Origin: an uncultured Lachnospiraceae bacterium
Lineage (GTDB): Bacteria > Bacillota > Clostridia > Lachnospirales > Lachnospiraceae
Reading direction: 5' to 3'
Assembly: GCA_947588845.1 (NCBI GenBank)
Contig: CANQAR010000004.1
Span: 1-64,000, forward strand
Length of the DNA: 64,000 nucleotides
This document shows positions 1 through 8,030 of the stretch, piece by piece. Position 1 is the stretch's first letter; each line of letters opens with the position of its first letter. The notes under the pieces were generated by a model. That model made no database searches. It worked only from the letters and a program-made list of their open reading frames with translations, and was not told the DNA's origin. The position numbers were made by a program, and so were the translations under genes.

Positions 1-10
1 CAGCTGTAAA

Positions 11-47
11 GGCCGGAATTCCCCGTAAAATCAGGGAATTTCGGCCC
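11..47. terminator. Hairpin, probable terminator of an upstream gene
   Basis: Arms GGCCGGAATTCCC (11-23) and GGGAATTTCGGCC (34-46) pair with a single G-T wobble around a 10-nt loop. A short pyrimidine-rich tail follows on the + strand. The gene it would end lies outside the window, so the role is inferred. Confidence 0.55.
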
Positions 48-187
48 TTTCCTGTCCTTCAAGTGTCGAAAACGGGATCATACAGGCCCCAAAAAGAAAA
101 GTCAAGCCGATGCTGTATCAGATTTTACAGAATTTAATTGTGCAAAATCAACAATATTTTTTCATTTTCCATAATTATTTTATATTA

Positions 188-216
188 TTGCATTTTTCTG
201 AATTTTATATTATAGT
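188..216 (+). promoter_or_regulatory. Sigma-A-type promoter of the abgT gene
   Basis: TTGCAT (188-193) and TATAGT (211-216) are separated by exactly 17 bp in a very AT-rich stretch. Transcription would start near 223, giving a leader of about 80 nt before the ATG at 301. No better pair was seen nearby. Confidence 0.6.
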
Positions 217-231
217 AAAAGCAGGGCAAAG

Positions 232-268
232 GGGTCTGTTAATGTATGTATATTCATACAGCAGACCC
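232..268 (+). promoter_or_regulatory. Inverted repeat in the abgT leader (operator or RNA hairpin)
   Basis: GGGTCTG (232-238) pairs with CAGACCC (262-268), and an inner GTATG/CATAC pair extends the symmetry. It begins about 10 nt after the predicted transcription start and ends about 20 nt before the ribosome site. It could be an operator or a leader hairpin; no T run follows, so it is not an intrinsic terminator. Confidence 0.5.
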
Positions 269-300
269 TTTTCCAAATTAAGGGACAAGGAGTGAATTGT

Positions 301-1839
301 ATGAAACAAAAAACCGCAGCCAAAAAATCCTGGGTGGACCGCATGCTCACCGGCATCGAGGCCGTGTGCAACAAGCTTCCGCCGCCTCCCATCCTCTTCT
401 GCTGCCTGTTCGTGATCGTCGCCATTATTGGAGCAATCTTCAGCTTCGCGGGCGTCTCCATGACGAATCCGGCCACAGGGGAAGCCGTCGTGTCGGCAAA
501 CCTGTTCTCCACGGAAGGTCTGCACTGGTTCCTGGACAACATGGTGACAAACTTTACCGGTTTTGCGCCTCTCGGCCTCGTGATTGCCATGACACTGGCA
601 ATCGGCATCTGTGAGGAATCCGGAATGCTGGTATCTCTGCTCAACAGCAGCATGAAAAACGTACCGGTCGCGCTCGTTCCGTTCGCAGTCGCGTTTATCG
701 GAACGCTCGGCAACATCGCCTCCGATACGTCGATGATCATTGTTCCGCCTCTGGCCGCTCTTCTCTACCTGAGCGTCGGCAAACATCCGGTCGTCGGCAT
801 GATCGTCGGCTACGCAGGCGCACAGGCCGGTACAGCCGCCAACCTCATGATCGCCGGCACCGACTCTCTGATCCAGAGCCTGACCAATCAGGCGATCGCA
901 GGATTCATGCCGGACAGCACCTTCCAGGTGGACGTCACCTGCAACTGGTTCTTCTTCATGGCGTCCGTGCTTCTGTGTACGGTCGTGATCGGTCTTGTGT
1001 CCATCAAGATCATCGAGCCGAGATTTGGTACATACACGGGCGATTCCTCCGAGAAGATGCAGGAAGTCGGCCCGCAGGAAAAGAAAGCGCTCCGCGCCAC
1101 CGGAATTGCCGCGGTTCTCTATATCCTGATCATCGTCGTACTGTTTGTGGCCGGCCCGCTTGCCAACGAGGACGGAGGACTGATCGGTTCCTATCTCCTG
1201 AAAGGACTGATCCCGATCCTGTTCGTATTCTTCTTCGTGTGCGGTCTGACCTACGGATATGTGAGCGGAAAATTCAAAAACGTGGTTGATGTCAACAAGG
1301 CAATGACGCGCCAGATGTCCGCAATGGGCAGCTACGTTCTGTTCTGTTTCTTCTGCGGACAGTTCCAGTCTCTGTTCAACTGGACAAAGCTCGGCACCAT
1401 GCTGGCGATCTCCGGCGCGGACTTCCTGGGCAGGATCAATTTCACCGGAATCCCGCTCTGGGTGACTTTCATCATCCTCTGCGCGTTCATCAACATCTTC
1501 ATGGCATCCGGTTCCGCAAAGTGGGCGATCTTCGCTCCAATCTTTGTCCCGATGTTCATGCTGCTTGGCTATCATCCGGGCTTTGCGCAGCTGCTGTACC
1601 GGATCGGCGACTCGCCGTTTAACTGCTTCACACCGATGTCGGCCTACATCTGGATGCTCCTGAGCGTCGCCCAGACCAAATATATGAAAGATCTGAAGAT
1701 CGGAACGCTGGTTGCAAATGAAATCCCGATCGCAATCGTTCTGCAGATCGCCTGGATCATCTTCATGGTTATCTGGGTACTGATCGGCCTTCCGATCGGA
1801 CCGGGCGTCGGAACCATGCTGCCGGCGGGCGTCATGTAG
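301..1839 (+). CDS. abgT: AbgT family transporter
   Basis: This 512-residue polytopic membrane protein belongs to the AbgT family, whose founder takes up p-aminobenzoyl-glutamate and whose other members can export antifolate drugs. Hydrophobic segments run through the whole length, and the family-like stretches GFAPLGLVIAMTLAIGICEE and GYAGAQAGTAANLMIAGTD are visible. The length is usual for the family. The ORF opens nine bases earlier at a GTG, but AGGAG ends 8 nt before the ATG at 301, so that start was chosen. The M29-like aminopeptidase 134 nt downstream on the same strand suggests a transporter-peptidase pair acting on small amide-linked substrates. Direction and substrate cannot be read from sequence. 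Confidence 0.9.
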   Translation: MKQKTAAKKSWVDRMLTGIEAVCNKLPPPPILFCCLFVIVAIIGAIFSFAGVSMTNPATGEAVVSANLFSTEGLHWFLDNMVTNFTGFAPLGLVIAMTLAIGICEESGMLVSLLNSSMKNVPVALVPFAVAFIGTLGNIASDTSMIIVPPLAALLYLSVGKHPVVGMIVGYAGAQAGTAANLMIAGTDSLIQSLTNQAIAGFMPDSTFQVDVTCNWFFFMASVLLCTVVIGLVSIKIIEPRFGTYTGDSSEKMQEVGPQEKKALRATGIAAVLYILIIVVLFVAGPLANEDGGLIGSYLLKGLIPILFVFFFVCGLTYGYVSGKFKNVVDVNKAMTRQMSAMGSYVLFCFFCGQFQSLFNWTKLGTMLAISGADFLGRINFTGIPLWVTFIILCAFINIFMASGSAKWAIFAPIFVPMFMLLGYHPGFAQLLYRIGDSPFNCFTPMSAYIWMLLSVAQTKYMKDLKIGTLVANEIPIAIVLQIAWIIFMVIWVLIGLPIGPGVGTMLPAGVM

Positions 1840-1944
1840 TATTTCTGCACAGTGTATGCGGTTTCCTGCAGTATTCGGAAATTCGGCAATTCTGCCGGCG
1901 ATTTCCCGGTGCGCAGCAGGCCGCGCACTTTTATTTGTGATTCA

Positions 1945-1961
1945 GCCCTGCCCGGCAGGGC
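1945..1961 (+). promoter_or_regulatory. Hairpin abutting the aminopeptidase ribosome site
   Basis: GCCCTGCC pairs with GGCAGGGC over a single-base centre, and the ribosome site TGGAGG starts directly after it. It may shape translation of the second gene or protect a processed mRNA end. It has no U tract and is not a terminator. Confidence 0.4.
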
Positions 1962-1973
1962 TTGGAGGTATCT

Positions 1974-2915
1974 ATGGAATTAAAAGAAATTGCAAAAAAT
2001 GTAATGATCAGCTGTATGGGCGTCAAATCTTCCGAGAGCGTGCTCATTGTCACTGACGACAGCCGCCTGTCCATCGGAGAAGCCCTGTATGAGGGAGCAA
2101 AAGAACTGGGCTGCGAGGCCATGCTGACGGTGATGAAGGAACGCTCCGTCGCCGGAGAAGAACCGCCCGCAGCAGTCGCGGCCGCGATGAAAGCTGCCGA
2201 TGTGGTGCTCTGCCCCACGGCAAAATCCCTGACTCACACCAACGCAAAGATTGCCGCCCAGAAAGCCGGAAGCCGCGTGGCGACCATGCCCGGCATCACG
2301 GCGGAAATGTTCAGCCAGGGCGCCATGACGGCCGATTACACCAAAGTGGAAGCTCTGACGGCCGCTGTCGCCGACCTGCTGACGGAAGCGAAAACCGCTG
2401 TCATCTTAAAAGACGGCCTTAAACTGACACTGAATCTTATGGGCCGTTCGGGAGTGCGCAGTCCCGGCGTGTACCGCAATCCCGGCGAGTGCGGCAATCT
2501 TCCCTCCGGAGAAGGCTACATCGCCCCGCTCGAGGACGGCGTCAATGGAGAAACCATTGTGGACGGCTCCATGGTCGGGATCGGCAAGCTTGACTCGCCG
2601 CTCCATATCACGATCAAAGACGGAAAGCTGGTCAGCATCACCGGCGAAAAAAGCGAGAAACTGGATATCCTCTTTGCCAACGACCGCAACCGCACGGTGG
2701 CCGAGCTCGGTATCGGCACCAACGAGGCGGCGATCCTGAACGGCATTATTCTGGAGGACGAAAAAGTATATGGCACGGTCCACATCGCGTTCGGCACAAA
2801 CACCTCTTTCGGCGGTGTGAACAAGGCCGACTGCCATATGGACGGCATTATCCTTCGACCCACGCTGTATCTGGATGACAAGCTGGTCATCCAGAACGGA
2901 GTATTTCAGCTGTAA
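1974..2915 (+). CDS. M29-like (aminopeptidase T family) aminopeptidase
   Basis: This 313-residue cytoplasmic protein resembles metal-dependent M29-type aminopeptidases, which remove N-terminal residues from small peptides. The C-terminal half carries the family's ligand-bearing stretches: NLPSGEGYIAP, ELGIGTNEA, a GTVHIAFGTN block and CHMDGII. The ORF can begin at a TTG at 1962, but that TTG lies inside the ribosome site, and the ATG at 1974 sits 6-7 nt after GGAGG. It is shorter than classical M29 enzymes of about 400 residues, as is usual for the clostridial branch. It follows abgT, so it may hydrolyse what AbgT transports; this is inference. A two-way hairpin ends the unit. Confidence 0.8.
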   Translation: MELKEIAKNVMISCMGVKSSESVLIVTDDSRLSIGEALYEGAKELGCEAMLTVMKERSVAGEEPPAAVAAAMKAADVVLCPTAKSLTHTNAKIAAQKAGSRVATMPGITAEMFSQGAMTADYTKVEALTAAVADLLTEAKTAVILKDGLKLTLNLMGRSGVRSPGVYRNPGECGNLPSGEGYIAPLEDGVNGETIVDGSMVGIGKLDSPLHITIKDGKLVSITGEKSEKLDILFANDRNRTVAELGIGTNEAAILNGIILEDEKVYGTVHIAFGTNTSFGGVNKADCHMDGIILRPTLYLDDKLVIQNGVFQL

Positions 2916-2933
2916 AACAAATCGCCGGAAATC

Positions 2934-2960
2934 AAATATCCATGCAGGCATGGTTATTTT
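2934..2960. terminator. Bidirectional terminator after the aminopeptidase gene
   Basis: A CCATGC-AG-GCATGG core is flanked by AAATA on one side and TATTTT on the other, giving an A-rich/T-rich symmetric hairpin 18 nt after the stop codon. Confidence 0.6.
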
Positions 2961-3053
2961 CCTCATTGCTCTCGGAAATAAATGATTGGCACTGTCACAA
3001 GGAACCTGTCAATCAATCTTAATCGGTTGCAAACTGTACATCCAAAATTTACA

Positions 3054-3090
3054 CAGGCTGCCTTCTTCTTTTTCAGAAAAAGGCAGCCTG
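3054..3090. terminator. Strong hairpin between convergent genes
   Basis: CAGGCTGCCTT (3054-3064) and AAGGCAGCCTG (3080-3090) are perfect 11-bp arms. It lies between the aminopeptidase (+) and the nitroreductase (-), 45 nt from the latter's stop. On the minus strand the arm is followed by TGTGTAAATTTT, so it most likely ends the nitroreductase transcript. Confidence 0.6.
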
Positions 3091-3134
3091 CTGTTAATAT
3101 CCCTTGCAGTCAGACTCTCCCTGCATCGTGTTCC

Positions 3135-3725
3135 TCAGATCAGCGTTACCGGGTTCCCATTTCTCGGCAGAGGAGTCCTTGACGGCAGCCCGTCCGCCGT
3201 TTTCGGATAACCGAGCGCAAGCGCTCCGTACACGCGCTCATCGTCCGCCAGTCCAAGTTTTCTCATATAATCCAGAATCACCTCGTTCTCGTTCAGCCAG
3301 CGCAGCTGATTGATCCAGCAGCTTCCCAGATCCAGAGCGTTTGCCATCAGCATCATATTTTCCAGCGCACAGGAACAGTCCGCGATATTGTTGCCGTAAT
3401 CCTTCTGGTTTGCGGTAACGATCAGGATCGGCGCAAAATAGTGGAAAACATACGTCTCTCCCTTCGAGGCGCGGATCGCGTTCGCCATCGACTTGTACAT
3501 CCCCGGCGTCTCCTCCATTTTGGAAAACTCCTGCTTTACCAGCATGGCCAGTTCCTCGAGCACTCTGCCGTCGCGGATCACCAGAAAATGCGTCGTCTGG
3601 CTGTTGCCGCCGCTCGGCGCGTACCGTCCGGCCTCAATTACCCGTTTCAATTTTTCTCCCTCAACGGGAAGACTCTTGTAGGCGCGCGTGCTTCTGCGCG
3701 TCATGATCAGTTCCAGTGCATCCAT
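3135..3725 (-). CDS. Nitroreductase family FMN-dependent oxidoreductase
   Basis: This 196-residue protein is a nitroreductase-fold flavoenzyme that would use NAD(P)H and FMN to reduce nitro or quinone-like compounds in the cytoplasm. Visible features are the N-terminal MTRRSTRAYKSLPV motif, APSGGNSQTTHFLVI, and the C-terminal half LDLGSCWINQLRW with the ALALGYP stretch. Two ATGs are close together; AAAGGAG lies 8 nt before the second (3725) and only 2 nt before the first (3731), so 3725 is chosen. The gene start lies inside the 3' end of the upstream MmcQ-like gene, a 65-nt same-strand overlap, implying co-transcription. The natural substrate is unknown. Confidence 0.85.
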   Translation of the reverse strand: MDALELIMTRRSTRAYKSLPVEGEKLKRVIEAGRYAPSGGNSQTTHFLVIRDGRVLEELAMLVKQEFSKMEETPGMYKSMANAIRASKGETYVFHYFAPILIVTANQKDYGNNIADCSCALENMMLMANALDLGSCWINQLRWLNENEVILDYMRKLGLADDERVYGALALGYPKTADGLPSRTPLPRNGNPVTLI

Positions 3726-4503
3726 TTTCATTTCTCCTTTCTGTAATGCCAGCCCCTGCGGAAACAACACCGTTGATCTCACAGCTCAGACTGTTCGGCA
3801 TACTGCGCGGCCCTCTGACCGCATAGACTCCAAACTTCTTCAGCACATCAAACGTGAAGCGTGTCCTGTCATACTGTTCCAGAAGCTCCAGCCTCATCAC
3901 CCGGCTGATCGTCACATATTTTCCTTTATGTTCATACGGAATATCAACTTCAACAGCCCTGCATTTGTAGAGAATTGCGGAAACCGGGGCCGCCACGTAC
4001 ATATAGACCGTATCTCCCACTTTCACATTGCTGCTCTGCTTCCAGTCAATCACCTTATTTTTGCGAAACGCTTCCTCAATATCATAAAACTTCGGATTTG
4101 CCGGGACAAGCCATTCCTTCGGCCCTCTGCGGTTTTCTTTTTTCTTCTGGGAAGCCGTCAGATTGTAGCTCATATCAAGGAGATCCAGCACTTTTTCCTC
4201 CGGCACCGTCCCGTCGAGAAGAACGCTGATCCACGCAAAACGATTCATATGATATGCAGGAAATATCCCCTTTCCTGTACGCAGAACTTCTCCCAGCGCC
4301 GGATCACATTTCACATTCAGAATATCCGTCGGCTCAGTGCCCGGAAGTCCCAGTTTCTCTCTCCTGATGCACATGATAAGTCCGTACCATTTATGGCTGT
4401 CTTCATGGCGCAGCACCACACTGTCGGGATCCCATTTCCATGGATAATCCGGTTTCGTGCCGTATTTCTTGCGTGCATAGGAAAGCACGTCATCTCTGTC
4501 CAT
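3661..4503 (-). CDS. MmcQ/YjbR (CyaY-like) protein with C-terminal EVE/PUA-like domain
   Basis: The ORF track extends to 4788, but the stretch upstream of 4503 is antisense-like noise; the ATG at 4503 has GGAAG close by and starts the family-like MDRDDVLSYARKKYGTKPDY. Residues 1-115 look like an MmcQ/YjbR domain, with LRHEDSHKWYGLIM and FPAYHMNRFAWISVLL. Residues 130-235 look like an EVE/PUA-like domain, with KVGDTVYMYVAAPVSAILYK. The role of such two-domain proteins is not established; nucleic-acid binding is often proposed. The last 40 residues look unlike a domain and overlap the nitroreductase gene by 65 nt, so an indel near 3790 may have removed the original stop. Confidence 0.7.
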   Translation of the reverse strand: MDRDDVLSYARKKYGTKPDYPWKWDPDSVVLRHEDSHKWYGLIMCIRREKLGLPGTEPTDILNVKCDPALGEVLRTGKGIFPAYHMNRFAWISVLLDGTVPEEKVLDLLDMSYNLTASQKKKENRRGPKEWLVPANPKFYDIEEAFRKNKVIDWKQSSNVKVGDTVYMYVAAPVSAILYKCRAVEVDIPYEHKGKYVTISRVMRLELLEQYDRTRFTFDVLKKFGVYAVRGPRSMPNSLSCEINGVVSAGAGITERRNENGCTGTDHDAQKHARLQESSR

Positions 4504-4529
4504 AAAGTCTTCCTTCTCTCCCTGTATAT

Positions 4530-5273
4530 TTACACACTGAGCTTTCGCTCCATAATCCAGCACGACAGCCCGTACATCAGACCGGTCAGGGCAAAACCCG
4601 CCGCGATCACCGCACCGGAATTCGCCAGGAGACTGCCCAGATCCGGCAGATAACCGATCAGCTCTGACTCCCCAAACGTGATCAGAAGGTACAGGCCAAA
4701 GCTTGCCAGCCCGCTGAATCTCTTCCCCGCCAGCACCGTCGCGGCCAGCACAATCGCCAGATAGCCGGTCGTGATCGTCATAAGCCACGAAGAGAGTATG
4801 GAGAAAAACACGATCAGGATATCCCCGGAAGAAACGCTGATCTCAAAACGAAACATGGAGGTCACCCTCCTGACCGTATCCAGAAATTCCTGCAGTCCGC
4901 CGATATACAGCACGGCGACAGATACATCGATAGCGGCCAGCGCCGCAAAAAACAGTCCCGTAATAAAAATGGAAATCCCGTTCTCCAGCACCTTCGTCCC
5001 AAGGATCTGCCAGCTGCTTTTCGGAGTCAGAAACAGCATGTAGCTCTGCTTCGTATTCAGATCCCGGTGAAACACCAGAAGACTCTCTATGCCAATATAA
5101 AAAATACCGATCATCGCGCAGAGCATCAGCACGCTGATTCCCGCTCCAAGCCCGTTGTCCCATTTCAGAAACACTCCGGCCAGAAATGCCGCCTCCGCCA
5201 CTGCCGTGACCGCAAGCAGAATCAGTTTTGAAAACAGCGTCTTTCGAAGCTCATATTTCATCAGCTTTCTCAT
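4530..5273 (-). CDS. ABC-2 type transporter permease
   Basis: This 247-residue membrane protein has about six hydrophobic segments and no binding-protein features, matching the permease half of an ABC-2 type exporter. The family-like LFLTPKSSWQILGTKVLE stretch after the second membrane segment is typical of YtrC/D-like permeases. GGAGG lies 8 nt before the ATG at 5273, favouring it over an upstream GTG. It overlaps the ATPase gene by 23 nt, so the two are translationally coupled and should form one exporter at the membrane. The exported molecule is unknown. No GntR regulator, common beside such pairs, is present here. Confidence 0.8.
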   Translation of the reverse strand: MRKLMKYELRKTLFSKLILLAVTAVAEAAFLAGVFLKWDNGLGAGISVLMLCAMIGIFYIGIESLLVFHRDLNTKQSYMLFLTPKSSWQILGTKVLENGISIFITGLFFAALAAIDVSVAVLYIGGLQEFLDTVRRVTSMFRFEISVSSGDILIVFFSILSSWLMTITTGYLAIVLAATVLAGKRFSGLASFGLYLLITFGESELIGYLPDLGSLLANSGAVIAAGFALTGLMYGLSCWIMERKLSV

Positions 5274-5973
5274 AGCCTTCACCTCCGTGTCCGTAAATCT
5301 CGCGGTATTTATCTGTGACAGATTTTCCCTGCGTCTCCTGGAGCTCTTTAACCTCCCATACCCCTGCCAGATGACTCTGCTTTATGAAAATTGCTGTATC
5401 CACAATCTTCTCAAGCTCGTCCACCAGGTGACTGGAAATCACCAGTGCGACGTCCGGCGCGGCAGCCTCCATCATGCTGGCGATGATCTCATCCCTTGCC
5501 AGAAGATCAATCCCGTTCAAAGGCTCGTCGAGCAGATACACCTTCGCGCTCCTCGCCATCGTCACCGCAATTTTCAGCTTCGCCATCATGCCCGACGACA
5601 GCGTCTTTGTCCTCATATCAGACGTAAGCTCCATCCGCTCCAACAGCTCCTGATAGCGCTTCTCTGAAAAATCTTCGAAAAAATCCGCATAATACCTGCC
5701 CACATCCTTCACCGTCATCCACGAATAAAAATACGGCTCCGTCGACATATAAGCGACTTCTCGCCGGCTGTTTTTATCGACCGGGCTTCCATTATAAAAA
5801 AAGTTCCCGGCATCCGGCTTGACCAGCCCCACCGCCATCTTCATCAGCGTCGTCTTTCCGCTGCCGTTCGGCCCGAGCATGGCATAGATCCTGCCCGGCT
5901 CTATCGCAAACGATACCTGATCGACCGCCGTTTTTCTCCCGTACCGTTTTGTAATCTTCTTACATTCCAGCAT
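5251..5973 (-). CDS. ABC transporter ATP-binding protein
   Basis: This 240-residue ATPase energises the permease encoded just downstream. It shows the Walker A motif GPNGSGKTT near residue 35, a somewhat divergent signature SSGMMAKLKIA near 130, and Walker B with VYLLDEPLNGID near 150, followed by the ISSHLVDELE switch region. The start at 5973 has AAGGAG 6 nt upstream, while the longer ORF start at 6000 lacks one. Proteins of this type (YtrB/EcsA-like) commonly export lipids, peptides or drugs; the substrate cannot be told. The region upstream to 6193 holds divergent promoters for this operon and the next gene. Confidence 0.85.
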   Translation of the reverse strand: MLECKKITKRYGRKTAVDQVSFAIEPGRIYAMLGPNGSGKTTLMKMAVGLVKPDAGNFFYNGSPVDKNSRREVAYMSTEPYFYSWMTVKDVGRYYADFFEDFSEKRYQELLERMELTSDMRTKTLSSGMMAKLKIAVTMARSAKVYLLDEPLNGIDLLARDEIIASMMEAAAPDVALVISSHLVDELEKIVDTAIFIKQSHLAGVWEVKELQETQGKSVTDKYREIYGHGGEGYEKADEI

Positions 5974-6129
5974 AACATTCTCCTTAACATCCTTTTGCAC
6001 CGCTGCACTGTATCATACATGCGCACATAATCCCATTCCTGTTTCACTGCCGATCACAAAATGAACGACAGTGGAGGTCTGAACTGTAACCCTCCCGCAT
6101 CTTTGTAATAATAGCAGAAAAAACAAATA

Positions 6130-6158
6130 TTGTAAATCGTATCATAATCCGATATACT
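6130..6158 (+). promoter_or_regulatory. Sigma-A-type promoter of the AAA/PD-(D/E)XK gene
   Basis: TTGTAA (6130-6135) and TATACT (6153-6158) are 17 bp apart. The start of transcription would be near 6165, with AAAGGAG and the ATG (6194) close downstream. Confidence 0.5.
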
Positions 6159-6193
6159 GAAAACAAGATAAGTAAGAAAAGGAGCGGCTTTTC

Positions 6194-7891
6194 ATGAACA
6201 GAAAAATCGGTATCGGACATCAGGATTTTGAGGATGTTATTACCAAAAACATTTTCTATGTCGATAAAACAGAATTTATCCGCGAATGGTGGGAAGAAAA
6301 CGATATGGTCACGCTGATCACACGGCCGCGCCGCTTTGGAAAAACTCTGAACATGAGCATGGTGGAAAAATTTTTTTCCGTTGATTACGCCGGACGCGGC
6401 GACCTTTTTACAGGATTATCCATTTGGAATCATGAAACGTACCGCATTCTGCAGGGAACATATCCTGTAATCAGCCTCTCCTTTGCAAATGTGAAAGATA
6501 CCCGGTATGAAGAGGCAAAACGGAGAATCGCTCAGATTATTACAGATCTGTACGGGCGGAACCGGTTTCTCCTTCAGAGTGGTTTGCTCAATTCCGAGGA
6601 GAGAGCTTTTTTTCAGTCCATCAATATAAACGCAGACGACGTCTCCATCACCATGGCCGTTCACCGTCTGTCCGAATTTCTCTGCCGCTATTATAAGAAA
6701 AAAGTAATCATCCTGCTCGACGAGTACGATACCCCTATGCTGGAAGCATGGGTAAACGGCTTCTGGGATGAACTCACATCATTTACCCGAAGTTTTTTCA
6801 ATGCCTCCTTCAAGACGAATCCTTACCTTGAACGGGCCGTCATGACCGGAATCACAAGAATCAGCAAAGAATCCATTTTCTCAGATCTGAACAACCTGAA
6901 GGTTGTCTCGGTCACTTCCGCAGAATACGCTGATTCTTTTGGCTTTCGGGAAGATGAAGTGTTTGCGGCGATGGACGCATTTGGCCTGTCCGACAGAAAG
7001 CAGGAGGTCAAAAACTGGTATGACGGTTTTATCTTTGGTCCTGTCCGTGATCTCTATAATCCATGGTCTGTCATTAATTTTCTTGATACAGGGAAGCTCG
7101 GTCCGTACTGGGCAAACACCAGCAGCAACGGACTTATCGCAATGCTTCTGCAAAAGGCGAACCCCAGCATCAAAACAGAATTCGAACAGCTGCTCCAAGG
7201 GAAAAAACTGAAAACCACTGTGGATGAACAGGTCGTATTTGAACAGCTGAATACCAGAAAAAATGCCATCTGGAGCCTTCTTCTCTCCTGCGGCTATCTG
7301 AAAGCGGAAAATCACGCCATGGACGAATCGTCAGGGCAGGAATTTTTCACCCTCTCCCTGACAAACAAGGAAGTCCTTCTGACATTCAAAGCCATGGTTC
7401 GAAGCTGGTTTTCCCAGGACGAACAGAATTACAATGAATTCATTCTCGCCCTGCTTCTGGGCGACCTTGACGCAATGAACGAATATATGAACCGCGTGTC
7501 TCTGAACATATTTAGTTTTTTTGACACCGGCAGACAGCCGTCCAGAGAAGAACCGGAACGTTTTTATCACGGTTTCGTCCTTGGCCTTATAGTGGAACTG
7601 GAAGGAAACTATACGATCACCTCCAACCGGGAAAGCGGCTTTGGACGGTATGACATCGTACTCGAACCCATCGATCACAAAAAAGACGCAATGATTCTGG
7701 AATTCAAAGTATATAATCCCAGAAAAGAAACCTGTCTCGAGGACACTGTCAAAAACGCGCTCCGTCAGATCCAGGAAAAAAACTACGCCGCTTCCCTTAT
7801 GGCAAGAGGGTTTGAAAAACAGCAGATCCGCAGCTATGGCTTCGCTTTTGAAGGGAAGAAAGTACTCATAGGAACATTTTCTCCATGCTGA
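6194..7891 (+). CDS. AAA-ATPase-like / PD-(D/E)XK nuclease-like protein, copy 1
   Basis: This 565-residue protein has the two-part architecture of the PF09820/PF08011 type: an AAA-ATPase-like N-terminal domain and a PD-(D/E)XK nuclease-like C-terminal domain. The Walker A-like loop TRPRRFGKT is at residues 43-51 and Walker B, VIILLDEYDTP, near 171-181. The nuclease core is readable as GRYDIVLEP...MILEFKVY near residues 485-510. The GGAG-to-ATG spacing is normal. These proteins are abundant in Lachnospiraceae and often occur in families; their function is unproven, with defence or mobile-element roles suggested. It is clearly more diverged from the other two full copies in this window (22.5 and 58.2 kb) than those are from each other. 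Confidence 0.85.
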   Translation: MNRKIGIGHQDFEDVITKNIFYVDKTEFIREWWEENDMVTLITRPRRFGKTLNMSMVEKFFSVDYAGRGDLFTGLSIWNHETYRILQGTYPVISLSFANVKDTRYEEAKRRIAQIITDLYGRNRFLLQSGLLNSEERAFFQSININADDVSITMAVHRLSEFLCRYYKKKVIILLDEYDTPMLEAWVNGFWDELTSFTRSFFNASFKTNPYLERAVMTGITRISKESIFSDLNNLKVVSVTSAEYADSFGFREDEVFAAMDAFGLSDRKQEVKNWYDGFIFGPVRDLYNPWSVINFLDTGKLGPYWANTSSNGLIAMLLQKANPSIKTEFEQLLQGKKLKTTVDEQVVFEQLNTRKNAIWSLLLSCGYLKAENHAMDESSGQEFFTLSLTNKEVLLTFKAMVRSWFSQDEQNYNEFILALLLGDLDAMNEYMNRVSLNIFSFFDTGRQPSREEPERFYHGFVLGLIVELEGNYTITSNRESGFGRYDIVLEPIDHKKDAMILEFKVYNPRKETCLEDTVKNALRQIQEKNYAASLMARGFEKQQIRSYGFAFEGKKVLIGTFSPC

Positions 7892-7936
7892 AGAAAACAC
7901 GCCGCCTGACAATTCTGCCGAAAATTATTAACAGGC

Positions 7937-7992
7937 AAAATTTCAATTAAATTCGGCTTATAAATTTAACTGCCGAATTTAATTGAAATTTT
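7937..7992. promoter_or_regulatory. Perfect 21-bp inverted repeat before abiEi (probable AbiEi operator)
   Basis: Arms 7937-7957 and 7972-7992 are perfect reverse complements (start AAAATTTCAATTAAATTCGG) around a 14-nt AT-rich centre. The right arm runs into TTTTTTCTTG and lies just before the -10-like TATAAG near 8009-8014. AbiEi antitoxins are known to repress their own promoter by binding paired inverted repeats, which this fits. It could also act as terminator of the upstream + strand gene because a T run follows. Confidence 0.6.
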
Positions 7993-8030
7993 TTTCTTGT
8001 TGTTGTATGATATAAGCGGAGGTGATTCAC

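Noticed and set aside
205-1575. Minus-strand ORF of 456 residues opposite abgT
   Set aside because: It is the antisense shadow of a clear AbgT transporter, is rich in His/Asp/Arg from codon mirroring, lacks family motifs, and has no ribosome site.
3688-4653. Plus-strand ORF of 321 residues
   Set aside because: Antisense of the MmcQ-like and ABC permease genes, with no start signal or domain.
7892-8030. Insertion-sequence ends at the 21-bp inverted repeat
   Set aside because: The arms are only 14 nt apart with no transposase, and the position at the abiE promoter fits an operator better.
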